Assembly (NCBI RefSeq): GCF_913777145.1
Contig: NZ_CAJYPS010000003.1
Coordinates: forward strand, 1 to 64,000
Direction: 5' to 3'
From: an uncultured Roseateles sp.
Lineage (GTDB): Bacteria; Pseudomonadota; Gammaproteobacteria; Burkholderiales; Burkholderiaceae_C
Length of the DNA: 64,000 nucleotides
Every line of letters begins with the position of its first letter. Position 1 is the stretch's first letter. Shown piece by piece: positions 45,145 to 54,514 of this stretch. Under the pieces are notes generated by a model. The model saw only the letters and a list, made by a program, of their open reading frames with translations. It had not been told where the DNA came from and searched no databases. Position numbers and translations under genes: made by a program.

Positions 45145-46922
45145 AGACCGAACGTCCGTGGGACAGCGTGGGCCTGCTGCTGGAGGCGGCGCGGCCCGAG
45201 CGGCGCTCGCTGCTGTGGGGCGCGCTGTGGCTGGTGGCCGCGGCCGCGCTGGAGGCGCTGGCGCCGCTGCTGGGCAAGCGCTACATCGACCTCTACCTGC
45301 AGCCGCGCCATTTCGACCTGGGCGCGATGGCCGCGCTGCTGCTCACGCTGCTGCTCAGCGGCTGGGCCGCGACCTGGATTCGCTATGCGCAGCTGACCCG
45401 CATGGCCGGCGTCGCGCGGCGCTCGGTGCTGCGACTGCGCGAGCGGGTCTATGCCCATGTGCTGGCCCTGCCCATGGCCTTTTTCGACAAGGCCATCACC
45501 GGCCAGCTGGTCAGCCGCGTCACCAATGACACCGAGGCGGTCAACCAGCTCTACCGCCAGGTGCTCTATGTGATGCTGGACTCCGGCATCGTGGTGCTGG
45601 GCTCCATGGCCGCGATGGCCTGGCTGGACTGGCGGCTGATGCTGGTGGTGGCCACGCTGGTGCCGGCCATGGTGCTGATCATCACCGGCTACCAGCGCCT
45701 GTCCGCGCCGGCGGTGGCGCGCACCCGCGAGCTGCGCAGCGACATCAACGCGCAGATGGCCGAGGCCATGGCCGGCATGGCGGTGCTGCAGGCCAGTGGC
45801 GCGGCGGGGCGTTTCGGCGCGCATTTCGGCGCCACCAACGCCGCCCACCGGGAGGCGCGCGTGGACGAGCTGCGCGCCAATGCCTGGCTGCTGCGCCCGG
45901 CGCTGGACCTGCTGAACGTGCTGCTGCTGGTGGTGGTGATCTACGGCTTCGGGCGGCGCGAGATCATCGGGCCGCTGGGCGCGCTGGAGGTGGGCCTGCT
46001 CTATGCGTTCCTGAGCTACATCGCCCGTGTGGTGGAGCCGCTGATCCAGATCACCATGCAGTTCGGCCAGCTGCAGCAGGCCATGGTGGCGGCCGCGCGG
46101 GTGCGCCAACTGCTGCAGCAGCACGAGGCGCCGCCGCTGCCGGCCGACCCGGCCGCACGCATCGCCCACGGCGGGCTGCGCATCGAGGGCCTGGGCTTTG
46201 GCTACGACCCGGCGCGGCCGGTGCTGCGCGGGCTGGACGTGGACATCGCGCCCGGCAGCTTCGTGGGCATCGTCGGCCACACCGGCAGCGGCAAGAGCAC
46301 GCTGCTGTCGCTGCTGCTGCGCTTCTACGCGCCCCAGCAGGGCCGCATCCTGGTGGACGGCCGGCCGCTGGACGCGGTGCCGGACGAGGCCTTCCGCGAT
46401 GCCGTGGGCCTGGTGCCGCAGGAGCCGCTGCTGATGTCGGCCAGCGTGGCCGAGAACATCGCGATGGGCCGGCCCGGCATCACGCCGGCCGACATCGAGG
46501 CCGCCGCGCAGGCAGCGCGCGCGCATGACTTCATCAGCGCGTTGCCGCAGGGCTATGCGACCCGGCTGGGCGAGGGCGGGGCGCGCGTGTCCACCGGCCA
46601 GAAGCAGCTGATCGCGATGGCGCGCGCGCTGGCTGGCCGGCCGCGCCTGCTGCTGCTGGACGAGGCCACCAGCAACATCGACAGCGCCACCGAGCGCCGC
46701 GTGGGCGAGGCGCTGGCGGCGCTGCGCGGCCAGGTCACGGTGATCGCGATCGCGCACCGCCTGTCCACGATACGGGCGGCCGATCAGATCCTGGTGCTGC
46801 ACCACGGCGAGCTGGCCGAGCGCGGCGACCACGAGGCGCTGATGGCGCGCGACGGCGGCCTCTACCGCCGCCTGGTGGAGCTGCAGACCCTGGCCCCGCC
46901 GGACGAAGACGAGGCCGCCTGA
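45141..46922 (+). CDS. ABC exporter half-transporter, MdlB-like
   Basis: A 593-residue partner of the upstream subunit. Six membrane helices, then Walker A GHTGSGKST (379-387), Q-loop LVPQEPL, an atypical signature VSTGQ (483-487) in place of LSGGQ, and a normal Walker B LLLLDEATSNID with catalytic E508. Together with the upstream subunit the non-canonical residues fall in one composite ATP site, leaving one normal site. Confidence 0.9.
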   Translation: MKTERPWDSVGLLLEAARPERRSLLWGALWLVAAAALEALAPLLGKRYIDLYLQPRHFDLGAMAALLLTLLLSGWAATWIRYAQLTRMAGVARRSVLRLRERVYAHVLALPMAFFDKAITGQLVSRVTNDTEAVNQLYRQVLYVMLDSGIVVLGSMAAMAWLDWRLMLVVATLVPAMVLIITGYQRLSAPAVARTRELRSDINAQMAEAMAGMAVLQASGAAGRFGAHFGATNAAHREARVDELRANAWLLRPALDLLNVLLLVVVIYGFGRREIIGPLGALEVGLLYAFLSYIARVVEPLIQITMQFGQLQQAMVAAARVRQLLQQHEAPPLPADPAARIAHGGLRIEGLGFGYDPARPVLRGLDVDIAPGSFVGIVGHTGSGKSTLLSLLLRFYAPQQGRILVDGRPLDAVPDEAFRDAVGLVPQEPLLMSASVAENIAMGRPGITPADIEAAAQAARAHDFISALPQGYATRLGEGGARVSTGQKQLIAMARALAGRPRLLLLDEATSNIDSATERRVGEALAALRGQVTVIAIAHRLSTIRAADQILVLHHGELAERGDHEALMARDGGLYRRLVELQTLAPPDEDEAA

Positions 46923-46989
46923 CCTGGGTCAAGGCGGGCCGGCGGCGCCCGCCCTAGGCTGGGTGCCTTTCTCGCTGCCCCGACCTGCC

Positions 46990-48156
46990 ATGACCCGCCC
47001 CGCCGTTACGTCCGCCGATGCCCAGGTGCTGATCTCCGGCGGCGGGCCGGCCGGGCTGGCGCTGGCCTGCGCGCTGCACGACCGCGGCCTGGCGGTGCAG
47101 GTGCTGGAGCAGGCCGACGAGGCCACGCTGGCCCAGCCGGCCGACGATGGCCGCGAGATCGCGCTGACCCACCGCTCACGCGCGCTGCTGGAGCGCCTGG
47201 GTCTGTGGCAGCGCCTGCCCGAGGTGGCGCCGCTGCGGCGCGCCCGCGTGATGTCCAGCGGCTCGCGCACGCCGTTGCCCTTCGAGGCGCCCGGCCAGGA
47301 CCTGGGCTGGCTGGTGTCCAACCGCTGGCTGCGTGCGGCCGCCTGGGCCGGCGTGCAGGCGCGCGGTGTGCCGGTGCTGTGCGGCCGGCGCGTGGTGGGC
47401 CTGGCGCGCGACGCGCAGCGGGCGCGCCTGCAATGCGCCGACGGCGCCGAGCTGGCCGCGCCGCTGGTGGTGGCGGCCGACAGCCGCTTCTCGGCGCTGC
47501 GCCGCCTGGCCGGCATCGGTGCGCGCCACCACGACTTCGGTCGCAGCGCGCTGCTGGTGCCGCTGGCCCACGAGCGCGATCACGAGGGTGTCGCCCAGGA
47601 ATGCTTTCTGCGCGGCCACACGCTGGCGCTGCTACCCATGAGCGGCAGCCGCAGCTCGGCCGTGTGGACCGTGCGCAATGCCGAGCTGCCGGGCCTGCAG
47701 GCGCTGGACGACACGCAGCTGGCCGCGCGCATAGAAGCCGCGGCCGGCGGCGTGCTGGGGCCCATGCGGGTGGTGGGAGGCCGTCATGTCTACCCGCTGG
47801 TGGCGGTGTGGGCCGAGCATTTCGTGGGCCCGCGCCTGGCGCTGATCGGCGACGCGGCCGTGGGCATGCACCCGGTCACCGCGCATGGCTACAACCTGGG
47901 GCTGTACGGCGTGGAGGCGCTGGCGTGGCGGCTGGATGCAGCCGACCCTGGCGCGCCCGGGCCGCTGGCCGCCTTCGAGGCCGAGCATCGCCGCGCGGCC
48001 GCGCCGCTCTATGTCGGCACGAATGCGCTGGTGCGCTTCTTCACCGACGACCGCGAGCCGGTGCTGGCGCTGCGCCGCGCGGTCATCAACCTGGCCCGTC
48101 ACCTGCCGCCGCTGCGCGCCGCGATCACGCGCCGGCTGGTGGACGCGGCCGCCTGA
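46990..48156 (+). CDS. ubiM: UbiH/UbiM-family FAD-dependent hydroxylase
   Basis: A 388-residue flavoprotein monooxygenase. It has the N-terminal FAD loop ISGGGPAGLALACAL, the GREIALTHRS motif, a DSRFSALRR-type middle motif and the second FAD motif LIGDAAVGMHPVTAHGYNLGLYG. The GDAAVGMHPVTAHG wording and the EVAPLRRARV motif resemble UbiM, a ubiquinone-ring hydroxylase; assignment within UbiH/F/I/M is tentative. ATG 46990 is preferred to an upstream GTG. It lies 67 bases after the ABC pair. Confidence 0.8.
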   Translation: MTRPAVTSADAQVLISGGGPAGLALACALHDRGLAVQVLEQADEATLAQPADDGREIALTHRSRALLERLGLWQRLPEVAPLRRARVMSSGSRTPLPFEAPGQDLGWLVSNRWLRAAAWAGVQARGVPVLCGRRVVGLARDAQRARLQCADGAELAAPLVVAADSRFSALRRLAGIGARHHDFGRSALLVPLAHERDHEGVAQECFLRGHTLALLPMSGSRSSAVWTVRNAELPGLQALDDTQLAARIEAAAGGVLGPMRVVGGRHVYPLVAVWAEHFVGPRLALIGDAAVGMHPVTAHGYNLGLYGVEALAWRLDAADPGAPGPLAAFEAEHRRAAAPLYVGTNALVRFFTDDREPVLALRRAVINLARHLPPLRAAITRRLVDAAA

Positions 48157-48169
48157 GCGTCAACCGCCT

Positions 48170-50254
48170 TCAGCGGCGCGCCAGCGCCAGGTCTTGCGGC
48201 GGCAGCGCCTGCCACTGCGCCTGCAGTTGCGCCAGCCCGCGCGGATCGCCGCCCTCCGTCTGGGCCTGGGCGCGCTGCACGGCCGTCTGCAGCGTCTGCC
48301 GGGCGCCGGCGGCATCGCCCGCGGCGGCCAGCGCCTGGGCCAGCCGGCCCTCGGTGCTGGCGGCCAGCGGTGTGTCGCCCTCACCGCCGGCGCGCGCGCA
48401 CTGCAGCGCGGTGCGCAGCGCCGCCACCGCCTCGGCCGGCCGGCCCTGCTGCAACAGCACGGCGCCCAGCTCGCGCAGCACGCGCAGGCGGTGGCTGTTG
48501 GCCGGGCCGAAGCGTTCGACGATGTTGGCGTCCGCCGCCAGCAGCTCGGCCCGCGCCTCGTCCAAGCGCTGCTGGCCCGCCAGTGCCATCGCCAGGATGG
48601 TGCGGCGGCGGTAGACCAGCGGATGGCGCGGGTCGAAGGTCGCGCGCACCAGACGCTCGGCCTCGGCCGGCCGGCCCGCGGCCAGCTGGGCCAGCGCCAG
48701 ATTGCTGTGCAGCGTGGCGCGCAGCTCGCTGTCCTCGGGCCTCAGCAGCGCCAGCGCGGCCTGCAGCTGCTGCAGCGCCGGCTGGACCTGGCCCAGATTG
48801 GTCAGCACCACGCCCATCGCGTTGTGGCGCCGTACCTGGGCGAGGCGCTCGGGCAGCGGCAGGGCCTGCAACTGCTCGGCCGCCTGCAGCGCTGCCTGGT
48901 AGCGGCCGATGCGGTTGAGCGTGAAGGCCAGCGCATACAGCAGCGGCTCCTGGGCGGCCACGTCACCCACCTCGCGGTAGGCGGCGGCCGCCTCGCGGTA
49001 GGCCCGGGCGGCGGTGTCGGACTGGCCCAGGTTCTCGTAGACCCGGGCCAGCGCGGCCAGCAGCGGCGCGCGGCGCGCGGGCTGGTCGCGCAGCTGGGTG
49101 CTGAGGCGCTGGTGGCCCTGGTCCAGCAGCTGCTGGGCAGTCTGCTGAGCCGCGCGCGGTGTTTGGAAGGAGTCGGCCGCGTTGAACAGACCCACCAGGA
49201 AGTCGTTCACCTCGCGCGCGCTGCGGGCCTCGCGCTGCGCCAGCTGCTCGGCCGCGCGGGCGCGGTCGCGCTCGGCCGCCAGCCCCCAGGTGAAGCCCGC
49301 GGCCAGCAGGCCCAGCGCCAGGCCGCCGGTGGCCCAGCGCCAGCGCCGGCGCAGCAGCTTGCGCAGCCGGTACAGGCGCTGCCGCTCCAGCGCCTCGACC
49401 GGCCGATGCGCCAGCAGGCGCTGCAGCTCGCGCTGCAGCGAGCCCACGTCGCCATAGCGCTGGCCCGGGGCCTCGGCACAGGCGCGGGCGAGGATGGCAT
49501 CGACCTCCGCATCGCGCCCGCCGCCCAGCGGGCGCAGCGGCTGCAGCAACGTGCGCAGCAGCCGGCCCAGGCTGTAGATGTCGCTGGCCACGCCCGGCGT
49601 GCGGCCGGACTGCTGCTCGGGGCTGGCATAGCCGGGCGTGACGCCGGCCGAGCCCAGCGGCGAGCTGCCCTGCAGCCGGGCGATGCCGAAGTCCAGCAGG
49701 CGCACGCGGCCCTCGCGGTCCACCAGCACGTTGGAGGGCTTGAGGTCGCAGTGGATGACCAGATGGCGGTGCGCATAGGCCACGGCCTCGCACAGCGAAT
49801 CGAACAGGGTCAGGCGTTGCGCCAAGCCCAGCTGGCGGTGCTGGCACCAGCGGTCCAGCGGCTCGCCGTCCACGAACTCCATCACCAGGTAGGGCCAGCC
49901 GCGCAGCTGGCCGCCGTCCAGCAGCCGCGCGATCTGCGGGTGTTCCAGGCCGGCGAGGATCTGGCGTTCGTGCTCGAAGCGCTCGCGCGCATCGGGCAGG
50001 GCCACGACGGACAGCAGCTTGACCGCGGCGAGTTGCTCGTAGGCGCCGTCGGCGCGCTCGGCCAGAAAGACCCGGCCCATGCCGCCTTCGCCCAGCGGGC
50101 GCAGCAGCCGCCAGGCGCCCAGCTGCTCGCCCTCGCGGGGCGGCTGGCCCTCGGGGCGAGCGCTGCCGGGGCCGCAGGCCAGCCGCGAGGTGGGCAGCTC
50201 GGCGTCGGGCACCGGGTGGGCAGGCGTCGAGGGCTGGGCGGGCACTGACGGCAT
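48170..50254 (-). CDS. Ser/Thr protein kinase with TPR domain
   Basis: A 694-residue Hanks-type kinase. The N-terminal kinase domain (about 45-310) has GEGGMGRVF, AVKLL with K79, HCDLKPSN (168-175; Cys in place of Arg, so a non-RD kinase), DFG (188-190) and GYASPEQ. A single transmembrane helix (about 345-363) links it to a C-terminal region of tetratricopeptide repeats (about 400-690). The kinase should face the cytoplasm and the TPR region the periplasm. Its targets are unknown. ATG 50254 gives MPSVPAQPS with a proline-rich leader. Confidence 0.88.
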   Translation of the reverse strand: MPSVPAQPSTPAHPVPDAELPTSRLACGPGSARPEGQPPREGEQLGAWRLLRPLGEGGMGRVFLAERADGAYEQLAAVKLLSVVALPDARERFEHERQILAGLEHPQIARLLDGGQLRGWPYLVMEFVDGEPLDRWCQHRQLGLAQRLTLFDSLCEAVAYAHRHLVIHCDLKPSNVLVDREGRVRLLDFGIARLQGSSPLGSAGVTPGYASPEQQSGRTPGVASDIYSLGRLLRTLLQPLRPLGGGRDAEVDAILARACAEAPGQRYGDVGSLQRELQRLLAHRPVEALERQRLYRLRKLLRRRWRWATGGLALGLLAAGFTWGLAAERDRARAAEQLAQREARSAREVNDFLVGLFNAADSFQTPRAAQQTAQQLLDQGHQRLSTQLRDQPARRAPLLAALARVYENLGQSDTAARAYREAAAAYREVGDVAAQEPLLYALAFTLNRIGRYQAALQAAEQLQALPLPERLAQVRRHNAMGVVLTNLGQVQPALQQLQAALALLRPEDSELRATLHSNLALAQLAAGRPAEAERLVRATFDPRHPLVYRRRTILAMALAGQQRLDEARAELLAADANIVERFGPANSHRLRVLRELGAVLLQQGRPAEAVAALRTALQCARAGGEGDTPLAASTEGRLAQALAAAGDAAGARQTLQTAVQRAQAQTEGGDPRGLAQLQAQWQALPPQDLALARR

Positions 50255-50313
50255 GGCCCCATGCTGCCATGGGGCCGGTCGTGACGGCCCTGGGGCTGCC
50301 ACGGAGAGTGGCG

Positions 50314-50976
50314 TCAGGCCGCGGCGGTCTTGCGGGCGGTCTTGCGCGGCGCGGCCGCCTTGGGCACGGCCTTGCGGGAGGCGGCCTTCACGGCCGGCTT
50401 GTCGGCGGGCTTGGCCGCCGCACGCTTGGCCGGCGCGGGCTTGGCCGCGGCACTGGTCTTGGCAGCGGTGCGCGCGGCCGGCTTGGGGGCGGCCTTGGCC
50501 GAGGCCTTGCGGGCCGCAGGCTTGGTGCGGGCGGCCGGCTTGAGGCCGGCGGCCGCGCTCAGCGCCTCCAGGCGCTGGGTGAGAGCTTCGAGGTCGCCGG
50601 CCGAGGGCACGCCCAGGCTCTTGAGCGCCTTGGCCACGCGCTGCTCGAAGATGGTTTCCAGCTTGTCCCAGTGCTGGCCGGCCTTGCTGCCGACCTCGCC
50701 GGCCATGCCGGTGAACTTGCTGGCCATGGCGCTGAACTTGCCCTCGGCCGCGGACTGGGTCTTCTTCTGCAGCTTCTGGCCCTCGGCCACCAGCGCCTCG
50801 AACACCTTGGAGCCTTCGCCCTGGGCCTTGTGGAAGGAGGCCAGGCCGGCCGCCCAGATCTGCTGCGCGCTGTCCTTCACGCTCTGGGCCACCGATGAAT
50901 CCAGCAGTCCGGCGGGGAAGCCTGTCTCTGCTGCGGCCTTTTGCTTGGCGGCCATCTTCTGGAGCTTCTTGACCAT
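50314..50976 (-). CDS. phasin (PhaF/PhaI-like granule protein) with histone-H1-like tail
   Basis: A 220-residue protein. The N-terminal half (about 1-140) is an amphipathic helical phasin domain, and the C-terminal 80 residues are an Ala/Lys/Pro-rich tail with repeated AAKPA/AARKA units like histone H1. This layout matches PhaF-type proteins that coat polyhydroxyalkanoate granules and attach them to the nucleoid. It suggests the cell stores PHA. Confidence 0.88.
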   Translation of the reverse strand: MVKKLQKMAAKQKAAAETGFPAGLLDSSVAQSVKDSAQQIWAAGLASFHKAQGEGSKVFEALVAEGQKLQKKTQSAAEGKFSAMASKFTGMAGEVGSKAGQHWDKLETIFEQRVAKALKSLGVPSAGDLEALTQRLEALSAAAGLKPAARTKPAARKASAKAAPKPAARTAAKTSAAAKPAPAKRAAAKPADKPAVKAASRKAVPKAAAPRKTARKTAAA

Positions 50977-51190
50977 GGGAGAGTCCTCGCGTTGGGGTTG
51001 GCCTGCCTCGCGGCAGGGGTCGGGTCACTATAGGCCGCACAGGGGCGCTGTAGCGCACCGAATCCTAGTGCCTGGGCTCTACGTTCCAGGGCCGACGCGG
51101 CCCCGGGAAAGCGCGGAGCGGCCGGGGGCGTCGATGCGGAAGAATCCGGCGCACAGCAGGCGCCCGCCCAGGAGCGCACAGGAGACAGCC

Positions 51191-53182
51191 ATGCGTTATT
51201 TCGTCACCGGGGCGACCGGCTTCATCGGCCGGCGCCTGGTCAAAAAGCTGCTCGCGCGTCGCGGCAGCGCGGTCTACTTTCTGCTGCGCGAGCAGAGTGC
51301 GGCCAAGCTGCCGGAGCTGCTGGCCTACTGGGGCGTCAGCAAGGCGCGCGCGATTCCGGTGACCGGCGATCTGTGCGCGCGCCGCCTGGGCGTGGACGCT
51401 GCCACGCTGGCCGAGCTCAAGGGCCAGATCGACCATGTCTACCACCTCGCGGCGGTCTACGACCTGGGCGCCGACGAGCAGGCCCAGGTGGCCGCCAACA
51501 TCGAGGGCACGCGCGCGATGCTGGAGTTCGCGCAGGCGGTGCAGGCCGGCCATGTGCACCATGTGTCGTCCATCGCGGCCGCGGGCCTGTACGAGGGCGT
51601 GTTCCGCGAGGACATGTTCGACGAGGCCGAGCACCTGGAGCACCCGTACTTCCGCACCAAGCACGACAGCGAGAAGCTGGTGCGGCGCGACTGCAAGCGG
51701 CCCTGGACCATCTACCGCCCGGCCATGGTGGTGGGCGACTCGCGCAGCGGCGAGATGGACAAGGTCGACGGGCCTTACTACTTCTTCAAGCTGATCCAGC
51801 GCATGCGCCAGCTGCTGCCGCCCTGGATGCCCAGCATCGGCCTGGAGGGCGGGCGCATCAACATCGTGCCGGTGGACTTCGTGGTCGATGCACTGGACTA
51901 CCTGTCCCACCGCGTGGAGGCCAGCGGCCGCTGCTTCCACCTGGTGGACCCCAAGGGCTACCGCGTCGGCGATGTGCTGGATATCTTCGGCCGCGCCGCC
52001 CACGCGCCGCGCATGAACCTGTTCGTGAACGCAGCGCTGCTGGGCTTCATCCCGCGCAGCGTGAAGAAGGGGCTGATGGCGCTGGCGCCGGTGCGCCGCA
52101 TACGCAATGCGGTGATGAAGGACCTGGGCCTGCCCGAAGACCTGTTCACCTTCATCAACTACCCCACGCGCTTTGACTGCCGCGAGGCCGAGGCCGCGCT
52201 CAAGGGCAGCGGCATCGCCTGCCCCGACCTGAACGACTACGCCTGGCGGCTGTGGGACTACTGGGAGCGCCACCTGGATCCCGACCTCTTCATCGACCGC
52301 TCGCTGCGCGGCGCGGTGGCGGGCAAGGTGGTGCTGGTGACCGGCGGCTCCTCGGGCATAGGCCTGGCCGCCGCCTGTCGCTTCGCCGAGGCGGGCGCCA
52401 CCACGCTGATCTGCGCGCGCGACCCGGCCAAGCTGGATGACGCGCTGGCCGAGATCCGCGCCAAGGCCGGCCGCCATGCGCCGGTGCATGCGCTGGCCTG
52501 CGACGTGGCGGAGGAGGCCGGCTGCGCGGCATTGCTGGACTGGTGCGCGGGCTTTGGCGGCGTGGACTTCCTCATCAACAACGCGGGGCGCTCGATACGC
52601 CGCGCGATCGAGTCCAGCTACGACCGCCTGCACGACTACGAGCGCACCATGCAGCTCAATTACTTCGGCGCGCTGCGGGTGACGCTGGGCCTGCTGCCGG
52701 CCATGGTGGCCAAGAAGCGCGGCCATGTGGTGAACATCAGCTCCATCGGCGTGCTGACCAATGCGCCGCGCTTCTCCGCCTATGTGGCCAGCAAGGCCGC
52801 GCTGGACGCCTGGACGCGCTGTGCCGCCAGCGAATACGCGGACACCGGCGTGACCTTCACCACCATCAACATGCCGCTGGTGCGCACGCCCATGATCGCG
52901 CCCACCAAGATCTACAACAACGTGCCCACGCTGGCGCCCGAGGAGGCGGCGGACATGATCGCCCAGGCCTGCATGAGCCGGCCGGTGCGCATCGCGACCC
53001 GGCTGGGCGTGGCCGGCGAGCTGCTGCACGCGGCCGCGCCGCGCGTTGCGCAGATCGTGATGAACACCAGCTTCCGCATGTTCCCCGACAGCGAGGCCGC
53101 CAAGGGGGAGAAGGGCCGCGGTGCTGGCCTGTCGCCCGAGGCGATCGCGTTGCAGCAGATGATGCGGGGCATTCACTTCTGA
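51191..53182 (+). CDS. alcohol-forming fatty acyl-CoA/ACP reductase (two SDR domains)
   Basis: A 663-residue two-domain reductase. The N-terminal extended SDR domain opens MRYFVTGATGFIGRRLVKKL, and a classical SDR domain from about residue 378 has VTGGSSGIGLA, NNAGRSIRRAIE, SSIGVLTNAPRFSAY and YVASK. The length, the order of domains and the tail QMMRGIHF closely match the Marinobacter fatty acyl reductase (Maqu_2507 type, from memory), which reduces fatty acyl-CoA/ACP to the alcohol in two NADPH steps. Fatty alcohol would feed wax esters or envelope lipids. It is divergent from the phasin gene. Confidence 0.85.
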   Translation: MRYFVTGATGFIGRRLVKKLLARRGSAVYFLLREQSAAKLPELLAYWGVSKARAIPVTGDLCARRLGVDAATLAELKGQIDHVYHLAAVYDLGADEQAQVAANIEGTRAMLEFAQAVQAGHVHHVSSIAAAGLYEGVFREDMFDEAEHLEHPYFRTKHDSEKLVRRDCKRPWTIYRPAMVVGDSRSGEMDKVDGPYYFFKLIQRMRQLLPPWMPSIGLEGGRINIVPVDFVVDALDYLSHRVEASGRCFHLVDPKGYRVGDVLDIFGRAAHAPRMNLFVNAALLGFIPRSVKKGLMALAPVRRIRNAVMKDLGLPEDLFTFINYPTRFDCREAEAALKGSGIACPDLNDYAWRLWDYWERHLDPDLFIDRSLRGAVAGKVVLVTGGSSGIGLAAACRFAEAGATTLICARDPAKLDDALAEIRAKAGRHAPVHALACDVAEEAGCAALLDWCAGFGGVDFLINNAGRSIRRAIESSYDRLHDYERTMQLNYFGALRVTLGLLPAMVAKKRGHVVNISSIGVLTNAPRFSAYVASKAALDAWTRCAASEYADTGVTFTTINMPLVRTPMIAPTKIYNNVPTLAPEEAADMIAQACMSRPVRIATRLGVAGELLHAAAPRVAQIVMNTSFRMFPDSEAAKGEKGRGAGLSPEAIALQQMMRGIHF

Positions 53183-53194
53183 TGAGGACGAGCG

Positions 53195-53740
53195 ATGCTC
53201 AGAGGACAGCGCGTGGGCCTGCGCCACGTGACCGAGGACGACCTGCCCTGGCTCAAGCGCGTGAGCGGTGACCCGCAGCTGCGCGGCCCCTTCACCGGCA
53301 CCCGCATGCTGGCGCCGCACAAGGTGGATCAGCGCTGGCGCGAGCATGGCTTTGCCAGCGAGGATGCCGAGCGGCTGCTGATCTGCCACCTGATAGACGG
53401 CAGTGTGATCGGCGACGTGGTGCATTTCTCGGCCGCGCGCTACACCACGGCGCGCGAGATCGGCTGGTCGCTGACGGAGGTGTCGCTGCGCGGCCAGGGC
53501 CTGGCCAGCGAGGCCGCGGCGCTGCTGGTGGACTACCTGTTCGAGAACCTGGAGATCAACCGTCTGCAGTGCGGCATGTCGGTGCACAACCATGCATCGC
53601 GCCGCGTGGCCGAGAAATGCGGCTTCCAGCACGAGGGCGTGCAGCGCGGCGTGGTGTTCGTGGGCGGCGAGTACGTGGACAGCCATCTGCTGTCCATGCT
53701 GCGCAGCGACTGGCAGGCCCTGCGCCAGCGCGGCGCCTGA
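53195..53740 (+). CDS. GNAT-family acetyltransferase (RimJ/RimL-like)
   Basis: A 181-residue N-acetyltransferase. It starts with VGLRHVTEDDLPWLKRV, has the GWSLTEVSLRGQGLASEA acetyl-CoA loop (R/Q-x-x-G-x-G/A), and ends with LQCGMSVHNHASRRVAEKCGF and a final beta strand. The acceptor is unknown. It overlaps the nitrilase-like gene by one base and follows the reductase by 12 bases, so all three may be co-transcribed. Confidence 0.85.
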   Translation: MLRGQRVGLRHVTEDDLPWLKRVSGDPQLRGPFTGTRMLAPHKVDQRWREHGFASEDAERLLICHLIDGSVIGDVVHFSAARYTTAREIGWSLTEVSLRGQGLASEAAALLVDYLFENLEINRLQCGMSVHNHASRRVAEKCGFQHEGVQRGVVFVGGEYVDSHLLSMLRSDWQALRQRGA

Positions 53741-54510
53741 TGCGCTGCGCGCTGCTGCAGCCGGCCATGCACTGGACGCCGGCCGGCAATCTGCACGAGC
53801 TGCTGGACGCGCTGCCGCGTGCGGCGGCTGCCGGTGCGCGCCTGCTGGTGGGGCCGGAGCTGGGCCTGAGCGGATTTCACCGCCGCGTGCCCGAAAGTTT
53901 TGCGCCGCAGGCCTTGGACGCGGCGCTGGCCGAACTGCAGCAGGCCTGTGCGGCCTCATGCATCGCGCTCGCCGTCGGTCTGCCCTGGCGCATGCCGGAC
54001 GGGCGCGTGTTCAACAGCCATCTCTACCTGGACGAACGCGGCGAGATCGCGGGCCGGGTGGACAAGCGCGGCCTCACGCCCAGCGAGGCGACCGTGTTCG
54101 CGCCGGGCGGCGTGCGCGGCTGGACGCCGCTGGCCGGCGCGGCCGTGAGTTCGGTGCTGTGCCGGGAGACGCTGGACGGCGAGCGGCTGCTGCCGGAGTG
54201 GCGCCAGGTCTTGCCGGCCGCGCCGCGCCTGCTGCTGTGGCCCAGCTTCATAGGCGCGTCGGATGCGGAGCAGGCCCGGCTGACGCGCGCCTACCGTGCC
54301 GGCGCCGCGCAGCTGGCCGCGGGCCTGGGCGCCTGGGTGCTGCAGAGCAACTGGCCGCAGTCGCTGAACGATGAGGCCGCGCGCGGGTTGGGTGCCAGCA
54401 TGGTGCTGGCGCCGGACGGCCGCTGTGTGGCGGAGCTGGCTCCGGACGAGCCGGGGCTGTGGGGGCTGGCGCTGGGCGAGGCCGGCGCCGAGATCACCCG
54501 GCTGGCCTGA
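53740..54510 (+). CDS. nitrilase-family carbon-nitrogen hydrolase
   Basis: A 256-residue member of the nitrilase superfamily. The Glu-Lys-Cys triad is present: Glu in VGPELGLSGF, Lys in VDKRGLTPSE, and Cys in SSVLCRETL. It may hydrolyse an amide or nitrile; the substrate is not evident. The gene begins in the GNAT stop codon (TGATG). Confidence 0.82.
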   Translation: MRCALLQPAMHWTPAGNLHELLDALPRAAAAGARLLVGPELGLSGFHRRVPESFAPQALDAALAELQQACAASCIALAVGLPWRMPDGRVFNSHLYLDERGEIAGRVDKRGLTPSEATVFAPGGVRGWTPLAGAAVSSVLCRETLDGERLLPEWRQVLPAAPRLLLWPSFIGASDAEQARLTRAYRAGAAQLAAGLGAWVLQSNWPQSLNDEAARGLGASMVLAPDGRCVAELAPDEPGLWGLALGEAGAEITRLA

Positions 54511-54514
54511 GACC

